From: JAAYCU01 sp964401335 | Lineage (GTDB): Bacteria > Planctomycetota > Phycisphaerae > UBA1845 > PWPN01 | Direction: 5' to 3' | Length of the DNA stretch: 64,000 nt | Assembly: GCA_964401335.1 (NCBI GenBank) | Contig: CAYNYK010000009.1 | Location: forward strand, 7,325 to 71,324 | Shown: positions 9,473-16,868 of the stretch, piece after piece | Layout of the letters: the number at the start of each line of letters is the position of its first letter | Numbering within the stretch: the first letter of the stretch is position 1 | Notes under the pieces: model-generated | The model's database searches: none | What the model was told of the DNA's origin: nothing | What the model saw: only the letters and a program-made list of their open reading frames with translations | Made by a program: the position numbers and the translations under genes

Positions 9473-9517
9473 AAGCACGGGCAGATTCCGGAGTGCCGGA
9501 ACCTGCTCATGCCACCC
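9473..9517 (+). repeat. Degenerate copy of dispersed repeat family 1
   Basis: This starts with AAGCACGGGCA and ends with CATGCCACCC, the two ends of the composite element at 29479-29631 and 58175-58336. A small hairpin TTCCGG/CCGGAA fills the middle. It lies between the converging SMP-30-type and kinase genes. Confidence 0.5.
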
Positions 9518-9593
9518 GATACGGACAAGCGATAACCAGTTGTCCATGCCATTATGTTTTGCAGTTATTTTCGGTTAGCGCGTTGGTGGTTTT

Positions 9594-10745
9594 TCAGGCG
9601 GGGCTCGGGGTTTTCTGCACTGTCGGGTGGGGTATACCCTTGGGCAGCGCGGCCGGTGTTTCCACTTCCACGGCCGCCGATAGTTCGATATGAAAACAGG
9701 TACCACGGCCCAGCTCGCTGGTGACCTCGATTTTGCCTTGATGCGCGTCGATGATCCTTTTGACCACCGAAAGACCCAGCCCTGAACCCAAGCCCATGTC
9801 CTTGGTCGTGTAGAAAGGATCGAAGATATTTGGTAATACGTTCGGTTCGATGCCGACGCCCGTATCGATCACGTCCAACAGGACGGTTCGTCCCTCTTCT
9901 CCGGTCCGACCGACGAATTCCAGCCGACCTCCGTTGAGCATGGAGTCGGCCGCGTTGATCGCCAGGTTGATCAACACCTGGGCCATCTGGACCCGATCGA
10001 CCATGGCCAACAACGGTTTGTCCGGAAACCTGCGGACAAGCTCAATATGGTGACGATCCAACCGCGGCTGCACGAATAACACGGCGTCGTTGACCACGTC
10101 GTCCAGCCGCGTCGGGGTCAGATGCACCGGTTCGTCCCGCGACATCGACAACAAGCGGCGCACGATCATCTCGATGCGATACAGGCCGGCGTCCATGAGA
10201 TCCAGTAGTTGCATCATCTGTTCGGGGTTGTCGCGATTCCGGCGGATGATCCGCGTACAGTTCTGCAGGCCGTCAAGCGGGTTATTGATTTCGTGGGCCA
10301 CCACGGCGGCCAGTTCGCCGATCAAGGCCAGCTTCTCGCTGCGGGTCAGTTGCCGCCGCAGGCGGTCCTCTTCCCGGCACTTGGCCTTGAGTTGTTCGGT
10401 GATGCGATCGAGCGATTCGGCCAGCTTGATAAAATCATCTTTCGGAGCGCAGGTGATGTGGCGGCTCAGTTCCCCCCGGGCCAGGGCGTCGGCTTCCTCG
10501 CGCAAACGATGCAGCCGGCGGCGCAGGCTTCGTTCACCCAGCAAGGCCACGAGCCATGCCGATGCCAGACCGGCGGCTAACATCGCCACGATCCCCCAGC
10601 AATAATGCGGAAGAGTCAGCAACAGAATCAGCCCAACCCCGCCGAACAACAAGGTAAAAACCAGCAGGTAGCGATGCCGGGGGCTTAGATGGGGGTTCGC
10701 GAGCATGGTGCTATTGTAATATGCTTTGGCCTCGGCGTCTCGCAA
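9594..10745 (-). CDS. Membrane sensor histidine kinase
   Basis: This is a 383-residue kinase. Two adjacent membrane segments (about 27-46 and 50-70) leave almost no external loop, so it probably senses through the membrane or a partner. A HAMP-like linker (about 72-125) is followed by the phosphoacceptor helix with H151 in AAVVAHEINNPLDG. The catalytic domain shows the N box (INLAINAADSM), G1 (IDTGVGI), F box (FDPFYTTKDMG) and G2 (GLGSGLGLS). The start is a TTG at 10745 with AGGAGA 8 bases ahead; an ATG at 10706 is the alternative. It begins 16 bases after the Nramp-like gene, so the two form one transcription unit. No response regulator is present in the window. Confidence 0.88.
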   Translation of the reverse strand: MRDAEAKAYYNSTMLANPHLSPRHRYLLVFTLLFGGVGLILLLTLPHYCWGIVAMLAAGLASAWLVALLGERSLRRRLHRLREEADALARGELSRHITCAPKDDFIKLAESLDRITEQLKAKCREEDRLRRQLTRSEKLALIGELAAVVAHEINNPLDGLQNCTRIIRRNRDNPEQMMQLLDLMDAGLYRIEMIVRRLLSMSRDEPVHLTPTRLDDVVNDAVLFVQPRLDRHHIELVRRFPDKPLLAMVDRVQMAQVLINLAINAADSMLNGGRLEFVGRTGEEGRTVLLDVIDTGVGIEPNVLPNIFDPFYTTKDMGLGSGLGLSVVKRIIDAHQGKIEVTSELGRGTCFHIELSAAVEVETPAALPKGIPHPTVQKTPSPA

Positions 10746-10761
10746 AAAATCTGTCTCCTGG

Positions 10762-12228
10762 TCAACCGCCGCTCAACCTGATCTGGATATAGGCGGCCGC
10801 TAGCAAGGCGTATGCCATTACCGCCCCGGCAATACCCAGCCACGACCAACGTCCGGGCCGCAGGGCTACCGGAAGCCGACGGGGTAAGACCAAGTGGTTC
10901 CAGATCAAGAGGCAGGTGGTGAACATGACCGTACCGGCGAAACCGACCACGCTGCTGAACAAGATCAGCCGGCCGGGTTGATCTATAGGTAACGTCAAGA
11001 CTGAAATGGTGCCCGCCAACAGCACAAAAAACCAATACCAGGTGTTATGTGCCCGGCGACGGGCCTTTGGAAAATAGGCAATGACCACGTCGGTATGCAC
11101 CCGACTTACCGCATCGATGGTGGTCATCCAGGTATCCGACAAAAATGCCGTGGCCAGTACAAGAAAAAGCACACCGCCGGCCACCCCCCACGCGGCGCGA
11201 AAAAATTCCGCCTGGGCGGCCACCGGCTGGTCCTCGGTGGGCAGTTTTTGTTCGGGAAAAAGAAGGGCATACGCAAGCAGGCAAGTCAATAACGTGGTAA
11301 AAAGATTACCCAAAACCCCGATGCAGTTGTCCGTCCAGAGAAAACGTCGCCACTTTTTCCATCGGCTGAGATCGGTTTCCGTTCCCTCGGGCAAAAACCC
11401 CACCTGGGGTATGACCTGCGGCTTGCCCGTGATCGGACTGGTAATCCGCCCGATATGGGCGGCCATGCCCGCGCCCTTCTCCCGAAGCCAGTAGGAATAA
11501 AACAATGTCCAGAACCCGCCCAGCCCGGCAAAGGTGATGGCCGTCAGCAGTTTCGTCGCGTCCGCGTCGTCCCATACCCGATCCGCGGGCCACCGAGGGA
11601 CCACCAACCCGGAGAGAAACTCTCCGAGCCGAGACAATACCGCTCCCTGCGCACAAGCCAGGATCAATCCCACGATGGTTACCACCGCGATAACCATCAT
11701 CAACCGCTCGATAAACCGGTACACCACTTTCGACAGCAGCAGGGCGACCAAAAACACCGCGATAAACACATACCCCCAGAACAACCGTTGGGCCTCGTTA
11801 TTCCAGCCGTGGGGGAAATCGGTCAGCTCATCCATCCCGCCGGCGGTTACGAACCCGCCCAGCCACATGAACGACACGGTCATCAGCAGCCACATGAACA
11901 AGGCCAGCCATCGGTTGAGCCGAATGAATCCCTGCCAGATACTTTCGCCGGTCAGCAGCGTGTAGCGGCCGATCTCGAAATTCACCGGCAATTGCAGCAG
12001 GCACGCCGGTGCGAGCAGAAAGAGAAATCCCAATCCATATTTGGCCACAATGTAAGGCCACCAGACCAGTTCCCCCGAACCCTGAGCTAATGCCATCCAT
12101 ACAATACCCGGCCCGATGGCCTTTAACATCCCCGGAAACACGGGCATTTCTTTGCGCCCCCATGTTGGGAGTATGCCGAAACGAGGATGGACGGGAGTAG
12201 TGGAAGCTGGCACATCCTGTTCGATCAT
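10762..12228 (-). CDS. Nramp-related membrane transporter lacking the DPGN motif
   Basis: This is a 488-residue protein with about 11-12 hydrophobic segments and an Nramp/APC-superfamily layout beginning KAIGPGIVWMALAQGSGE. In true Nramp metal transporters the first membrane helix carries DPGN, whose Asp and Asn bind the metal. Here that position reads AQGSGE (about 48-53). The sixth-helix region, where Nramp has a Met-Pro-His motif, reads GGFWTLFYSYWLREKG (about 238-253). These changes suggest a substrate other than divalent metal. The family is assigned from overall pattern. It shares a transcript with the histidine kinase downstream. The -10 TATAAT at 12242-12237 puts transcription start only a few bases before the ATG. 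Confidence 0.65.
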   Translation of the reverse strand: MIEQDVPASTTPVHPRFGILPTWGRKEMPVFPGMLKAIGPGIVWMALAQGSGELVWWPYIVAKYGLGFLFLLAPACLLQLPVNFEIGRYTLLTGESIWQGFIRLNRWLALFMWLLMTVSFMWLGGFVTAGGMDELTDFPHGWNNEAQRLFWGYVFIAVFLVALLLSKVVYRFIERLMMVIAVVTIVGLILACAQGAVLSRLGEFLSGLVVPRWPADRVWDDADATKLLTAITFAGLGGFWTLFYSYWLREKGAGMAAHIGRITSPITGKPQVIPQVGFLPEGTETDLSRWKKWRRFLWTDNCIGVLGNLFTTLLTCLLAYALLFPEQKLPTEDQPVAAQAEFFRAAWGVAGGVLFLVLATAFLSDTWMTTIDAVSRVHTDVVIAYFPKARRRAHNTWYWFFVLLAGTISVLTLPIDQPGRLILFSSVVGFAGTVMFTTCLLIWNHLVLPRRLPVALRPGRWSWLGIAGAVMAYALLAAAYIQIRLSGG

Positions 12229-12274
12229 AATCGGGGATTATAAGACAAACGAAACACGGTACAATGATTCGATA
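12229..12274. promoter_or_regulatory. Compact divergent promoter region
   Basis: Only 46 bases separate two divergent genes. Minus strand: TTGTAC (12264-12259), 16 bases, TATAAT (12242-12237), giving an expected start near 12230 for a gene whose ATG is at 12228. Plus strand: TACAAT at 12260-12265 gives an expected start near 12272 for an ATG at 12275, though its -35 is weak. The minus -35 overlaps the plus -10, so the two promoters should compete. Both messages would be leaderless or nearly so, and neither gene has a Shine-Dalgarno site. Confidence 0.5.
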
Positions 12275-13528
12275 ATGAAATCTCATCAACAAACCCAGGG
12301 GCAATGGGTCCGCGAGGAACATTGCTGGACACCGCAAGAGCTAAACTGGCTGCAATCGCCGCAAGGTTGCGAGGTATGTGCCGCTATGCTCGACGCCGAG
12401 CCCGCCGATACACCGGCGGCCATCGCCCGCTGGCGGCAGCGGATCGAGCCGTGGCAGGTGACGGCGGCCTGGACTCAGGTGTTGCTTCGCCGTGCAGCCC
12501 GGGCCAAGTTTACCCGCGCCGATGAAATGCTTTTCGAGCGGATCGCCCTGGAACAGGCGACCGACGAAACCGTCGCCCGATACAAAGCCACGCGTTTTGC
12601 CGCGAAATTCGCCGGGCGAACCGTTGCTGATTTGTGTTGTGGGATCGGCGGCGACGCCATCGCCTTGGCCGAGCATACTCGGGTTCTTGCCGTCGACTGG
12701 TCCGCCATGCGCGTGGCGATGGCCGAACACAATGCGCGCGTTTACGGCCGGCGAGTGGCCGGTCTGGTGGCGGACGTAACCATGCAACTACCCGACGCCG
12801 ATGCGGCGCATATCGATCCCGACCGTCGCGTGGCCGGGGACCGCCGCCACCAACCCGAGGAAAGCTCGCCCGGTATCGACGTGCTGGCCCGTATCGTGCA
12901 TCATTATCGAGATGTGGCCGTCAAACTGTCGCCCGGCGTGGACATCGACGCCACGCTTCCGGAGGGTGAAATCGAACTCATCAGTCACCACGGCCAATGC
13001 AAGCAGGCCGTCATCTGGACCGGGGAGCTTGCCACCGCTTGTCGCCGGGCGACCGTCTTGCCGGAAAAGGAATCCATCGCGGCCGACACGCATGACGATC
13101 TGACCTGGCCGCAGTCGCGTATCCCTGTTGAGGGCGATTATCTTTACGAGCCGGACCCGGCGGTTATTCGTGCGAATCTCGTGGGCGTGCTGGCTCGCAA
13201 GCATGCGCTGCGGCCTGTCGATCCGCAAATCGTGTATCTGGTCGGTACGCAACCCGTGGCCAGCGCTTTGCTGGCCGCTTTCCGGGTGATCGACGTCACC
13301 GAATGGGCCGGCCGCAAGGCCCGCGCCTGGCTGAACCGGCACGATATCGGCAAACTCGAAATCAAGACCCGCGGGTTCGCCGCCCGGCCGGAGGAAATCC
13401 AACATCAGCTTCGCCTCAAAGGCCACCGCCAAGCGATTTTGTTCCTGACCCGCATCGGCCCCAAACCGATGGCCATTCTGGCTGAACGAATCTTGCTTCC
13501 GGCGGACCACTCGCGGCATCACCTGTAA
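12275..13528 (+). CDS. SAM-dependent methyltransferase with THUMP-like domain
   Basis: This 417-residue protein has a class I methyltransferase core and a C-terminal THUMP-like domain. The SAM-binding motif I is VADLCCGIGGDAIALA, and the motif II acid follows in VLAVDWSAMRV. The motif IV position reads AAHIDPDRR instead of the DPPY of N6-adenine enzymes, as in the THUMP_like methyltransferase family. The C-terminal part (about 330-417, RKARAWLNRHDIGKLEIKTRG and HRQAILFLTRIG) is the THUMP-like module, suggesting an RNA or nucleotide substrate that is not defined. I start it at ATG 12275; the frame is open upstream but would overlap the divergent transporter gene. Confidence 0.75.
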   Translation: MKSHQQTQGQWVREEHCWTPQELNWLQSPQGCEVCAAMLDAEPADTPAAIARWRQRIEPWQVTAAWTQVLLRRAARAKFTRADEMLFERIALEQATDETVARYKATRFAAKFAGRTVADLCCGIGGDAIALAEHTRVLAVDWSAMRVAMAEHNARVYGRRVAGLVADVTMQLPDADAAHIDPDRRVAGDRRHQPEESSPGIDVLARIVHHYRDVAVKLSPGVDIDATLPEGEIELISHHGQCKQAVIWTGELATACRRATVLPEKESIAADTHDDLTWPQSRIPVEGDYLYEPDPAVIRANLVGVLARKHALRPVDPQIVYLVGTQPVASALLAAFRVIDVTEWAGRKARAWLNRHDIGKLEIKTRGFAARPEEIQHQLRLKGHRQAILFLTRIGPKPMAILAERILLPADHSRHHL

Positions 13529-13635
13529 GATGATTGCCGGTCCAACTCAATACCGCTAAGGTAAACAATCAAAAGCCCGGCCCGAGTTCTCCAATGTGGG
13601 TTGACGGGTACACCAGGGATGGAGTGAAGAAAGTC

Positions 13636-15015
13636 ATGAATGTCGATCGAGGGCATGTGGGTGTCTGGTATGTCGTGCTGATTTCCTTGGTGGCCGCGCT
13701 CGGCGGTCTGCTGTTCGGCTATGATACCGCGGTGATCTCCGGAGCGATTGGCTACGTCCAGCAGCGTTTCGAGCTAAACATCGATCAAAAAAGCTGGGCG
13801 GCCGCCTGCGCGCTGGTAGGCTGCATCGTTGGGGCGGCTCTGACCGGCCAATTGGCTGACCGGTTTGGCCGTAAGAAAGTCCTTCTGCTCTCGGCGGTGC
13901 TGTTCACCGTATCCGCCTGGTATTCGGCGGTGGCCAATGACCTGACGCAACTGGTATGGGCCCGGATTCTCGGCGGTCTGGCGATTGGCATGGCTTCGAT
14001 GACGTCGCCGCTTTATATCGCCGAGGTAGCCCCGCCGGCCATACGCGGCCGATTGGTTTCCTTGAATCAATTTGGCATTATCTTCGGTATGTTGGCGGTT
14101 TATTTTGCGAATGCCTGGATAGCATCATGGGGGAACGATGCCTGGAACGTCGCGACCGGTTGGCGGTGGATGTTCGGTTCCGAACTCATCCCGGCCGTCT
14201 TATTTTTAGTCCTGTTGTTTATGGTCCCCGAAAGTCCGCGGTGGCTGGCCAAGCAGGGGCGGGATGCGGAGGCACGGGCGGTGCTCGGGAAAGTGGGCGG
14301 AGCGGAGCATGCGGCCGCGGAAATGGAGGAAATCCGCGCTGCGTTGCTGCAGGAAGAAGGCACCTTGAGGCAACTGTTTTTCCCCGGAATCCGCAAGGCG
14401 CTGCTGGTGGGTGTAGGCCTGGCCATTCTTCAACAGGTTACGGGAATTAATATCGTTCTGTACTTTGCCCCGGAGATTTTTAAAAAGACCGGCGTACTGT
14501 CCAGACAAGCCATCAGCGATACCGTATTTATCGGGATCGTCAATCTGGTTTTCACGGTGGTGGCAATCTGGGTGGTGGATAAAATCGGTCGTAAACCTCT
14601 GCTGATGATTGCATCGGCCGGGATGGGGATTTCGCTTTTCCTTTTGGGGACGGCGTTTGTCTTCAAGCAATTCACGGGACCATGGATTCTGGTTTTTGTA
14701 TTACTTTATGTCGCGTCCTTCGCGGTGGCCATGGGCCCGGTGGTCTGGGTGGTGATGTCCGAGATCTTCCCCACGAAAATACGCGGGCGGGCGATGTCCA
14801 TCGCCACGGTTTGCCTGTGGATTGCCTGTTTTCTCGTATCCCGATATTTTCTGGTGCTTCTGGAACGACTGGGTGGTTATACGTTTTTCATCTACGCCGG
14901 CATGTGCGTGGTGTCTTTTATCTTCGTAGGTCTGGTGGTTCCCGAAACCAAAGGTAAATCGCTTGAAGAAATCGAAAGAAGTTGGCTGATCGGGCACAAG
15001 GGGATGAATGTATGA
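13636..15015 (+). CDS. Sugar porter family MFS transporter
   Basis: This is a 459-residue inner-membrane sugar transporter with 12 membrane segments. Sugar-porter signatures are clear: GGLLFGYDTAVISGA in helix 1, DRFGRKK in loop 2-3, PLYIAEVAPPAIRGRLVS, PESPRWL after helix 6, QQVTGINIVLYFAPEIF in helix 7, DKIGRKPLL in loop 8-9 and VPETKGKSLEEIE at the C-terminus. I start it at ATG 13636 (GGAG about 11 bases before); the frame is open back to a TTG at 13534, which adds a hydrophilic tail without homology. Its stop overlaps the start of the next gene by ATGA, so the two are translationally coupled and may handle the same compound. Confidence 0.9.
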   Translation: MNVDRGHVGVWYVVLISLVAALGGLLFGYDTAVISGAIGYVQQRFELNIDQKSWAAACALVGCIVGAALTGQLADRFGRKKVLLLSAVLFTVSAWYSAVANDLTQLVWARILGGLAIGMASMTSPLYIAEVAPPAIRGRLVSLNQFGIIFGMLAVYFANAWIASWGNDAWNVATGWRWMFGSELIPAVLFLVLLFMVPESPRWLAKQGRDAEARAVLGKVGGAEHAAAEMEEIRAALLQEEGTLRQLFFPGIRKALLVGVGLAILQQVTGINIVLYFAPEIFKKTGVLSRQAISDTVFIGIVNLVFTVVAIWVVDKIGRKPLLMIASAGMGISLFLLGTAFVFKQFTGPWILVFVLLYVASFAVAMGPVVWVVMSEIFPTKIRGRAMSIATVCLWIACFLVSRYFLVLLERLGGYTFFIYAGMCVVSFIFVGLVVPETKGKSLEEIERSWLIGHKGMNV

Positions 15016-16274
15016 ACAGCAAAGAACGCGTGATGGCCGCCCTCGAACATCGTCAGGGCGATGCCGTACCGATGGATTTCGGCAGCACGGCGGTTACGGG
15101 CATGCACGTTCGATGTGTTGCCGCACTACGGAAACATTACGGGTTGCCGTCTCAGCCTGTCAAAGTCATTGAACCGTATCAGATGCTCGGCGAAGTGGAT
15201 GAGGATTTGAAGCGGGCGATGGGCGTGGACACCGACAGCGTTTCACCGCTCACGACGCTCTTCGGCTTTGCCAACGAAAACTGGAAAACCTGGAAAGCAC
15301 CTTTCGGCCTGGAAGTGCTCGTTCCCGATAAGTTCGTGACCACGGTCGATGCCGCGAAGCGCACTTATATTTATCCGCAAGGCGATAAGAACGCGCCGCC
15401 CAGCGGGATGATGCCCGAGGGCGGGTACTTCTTCGATACCCTTGTGCGCCAAGAGCCGATCGACGAAAGCAAACTCGACCCGCGGGACAATCTCGAGGAA
15501 TTCGGGCCGCTATCCGATGGCGAGCTTGCTTATTTTCGGGACCAGGCCCGCCGGCTTGCATCATCCGAAAGAGCGGTGGTGGCCACCTTCGGCGGTCTGG
15601 CGTTCGGGGATATCGCCTTGGTCCCCGCGCCCTTCCTCAAATATCCCAAGGGGATTCGCGACATTACCGAATGGTATATCACCACGGCCAGTCGGAAAGA
15701 GTACGTCCATGCGATTTTCTCCGGACAATGCGAAATCGCCCTGGCCAATCTGCCCCGCATTTACGAGGCGGTCGGCGATACGGTGAACGTGGTCTTTATC
15801 TGCGGGACCGATTTCGGCACGCAGACATCCGCCTTCTGCTCCGTGGAAACATACCGCGAGTTGTATCACCCTTATTACAAGCGAATTAATGACTGGATCC
15901 ATCAGCACACGCCCTGGAAGACTTTCAAGCATTCCTGCGGCGCCGTCGAGAAGTTTATCGAGCCATTCATCGAGTCCGGTTTCGATATCCTCAATCCGGT
16001 GCAATGTTCCGCGACCGGCATGGACCCCCGGCACCTCAAGAAAACCTACGGCGACCGGATCGTCTTCTGGGGGGGAGGGGTGGACACGCAAAAGACGCTT
16101 CCCTTCGGAACGCCCGCCGAGGTCCGTGAGCAGGTTCTGGAACGCTGCGATATATTGGCCCGCGACGGCGGCTTTGTATTCAATGCGATTCACAACGTGC
16201 AGGCCAATACCCCGTTGCAAAACATCGTGGCTATGATCGAAGCGGTCAAGGAATTCAACGGCCGGAAATCCTGA
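15012..16274 (+). CDS. UroD-like (MtaA/CmuA-type) protein
   Basis: This 420-residue protein has the uroporphyrinogen decarboxylase fold, beginning MNSKERVMAALEHRQGDAVP, a start typical of the MtaA/CmuA-like branch instead of HemE. In the C-terminal third, FKHSCGAVEKFIEPFIESGF carries the His-x-Cys of zinc-dependent methyltransferases, and later segments (DRIVFWGGGVDTQKTLPFG, FNAIHNVQANTP) match the same branch. Members move methyl groups from small substrates to corrinoid proteins or thiols, but many have no known substrate. The ATG at 15012 overlaps the stop of the sugar transporter (ATGA), which implies a common task in taking up and processing one compound. No corrinoid protein gene is nearby. 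Confidence 0.75.
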   Translation: MNSKERVMAALEHRQGDAVPMDFGSTAVTGMHVRCVAALRKHYGLPSQPVKVIEPYQMLGEVDEDLKRAMGVDTDSVSPLTTLFGFANENWKTWKAPFGLEVLVPDKFVTTVDAAKRTYIYPQGDKNAPPSGMMPEGGYFFDTLVRQEPIDESKLDPRDNLEEFGPLSDGELAYFRDQARRLASSERAVVATFGGLAFGDIALVPAPFLKYPKGIRDITEWYITTASRKEYVHAIFSGQCEIALANLPRIYEAVGDTVNVVFICGTDFGTQTSAFCSVETYRELYHPYYKRINDWIHQHTPWKTFKHSCGAVEKFIEPFIESGFDILNPVQCSATGMDPRHLKKTYGDRIVFWGGGVDTQKTLPFGTPAEVREQVLERCDILARDGGFVFNAIHNVQANTPLQNIVAMIEAVKEFNGRKS

Positions 16275-16368
16275 AGGCACAGGCATAAGGAAGTTGTTCC
16301 GTTTTCATGAATACGATAAGCTGTAAGTGATTGGTTTGCGGCCCTTTTCATGGAACGGACGATTGCTC

Positions 16369-16683
16369 ATGACCAGAGATGAACTGCTGAAGGAGGTCAA
16401 ACTTCGCCTTATGGCCAGGCACGGCGGTCGTCTGCGCGGGGTAATCCTTTATGGGTCCGAGGCCCGTGGGGAATCGGGACCGGACAGTGATATTGATCTG
16501 CTTGTGTTGCTGGACGATCAGGTCGATTACGGCCGTGATTTGGAAGCCAATCTTGAGGCCCTCTATCCTCTGGCCTTGCGCATTGGTCGGCGAATCAGTG
16601 CCAAACCGGCCAGTGCACGGCAATATGAAACGACAGAATGTCCCCTTTACCGGATCGTTCATCGACAGGGGGTGCTCGTATGA
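16369..16683 (+). CDS. MNT-type nucleotidyltransferase (HEPN-MNT antitoxin family)
   Basis: This is a 104-residue minimal nucleotidyltransferase. The core motif YGSEARGESGPDSDIDLLV gives G-S, then D-x-D, as in the family. In HEPN-MNT toxin-antitoxin modules the MNT protein adds AMP to the HEPN RNase and silences it. I start at ATG 16369; the frame is open to a GTG at 16327. The stop overlaps the next ATG as ATGA, the usual arrangement for such a pair, but the downstream HEPN frame is truncated, so the module is probably no longer active. Confidence 0.8.
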   Translation: MTRDELLKEVKLRLMARHGGRLRGVILYGSEARGESGPDSDIDLLVLLDDQVDYGRDLEANLEALYPLALRIGRRISAKPASARQYETTECPLYRIVHRQGVLV

Positions 16684-16868
16684 ACGAATTCGCGGCGGTC
16701 GAATGGCAGCGGGCCGAACTTGCGTGGGAGTCCGCACGACTGTTGGCAATGGCGTACCGTGCAATAGCACGCCCTACGGTTGTGGGCTTTTCCGCGAGGC
16801 GCGCCAATCCGCGAGGGCTTGCAGGACGTAGTAGAAGACCGGGGTCAGGAAGATGCCGCAAAAGGTGA
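16680..16868 (+). pseudogene. Truncated HEPN-domain gene
   Basis: The frame starts by ATGA overlap with the MNT gene and reads MNEFAAVEWQRAELAWESAR, which looks like the first helix of a HEPN protein. After about 25 residues (near 16754) the similarity stops and the frame runs Arg- and Gly-rich into the opposite strand of the RND pump gene, closing at 16868. A whole HEPN protein has roughly 120-140 residues with an R-x4-6-H active motif, which is absent here. The 3' part therefore seems lost, perhaps by a deletion next to the pump gene. Confidence 0.6.
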
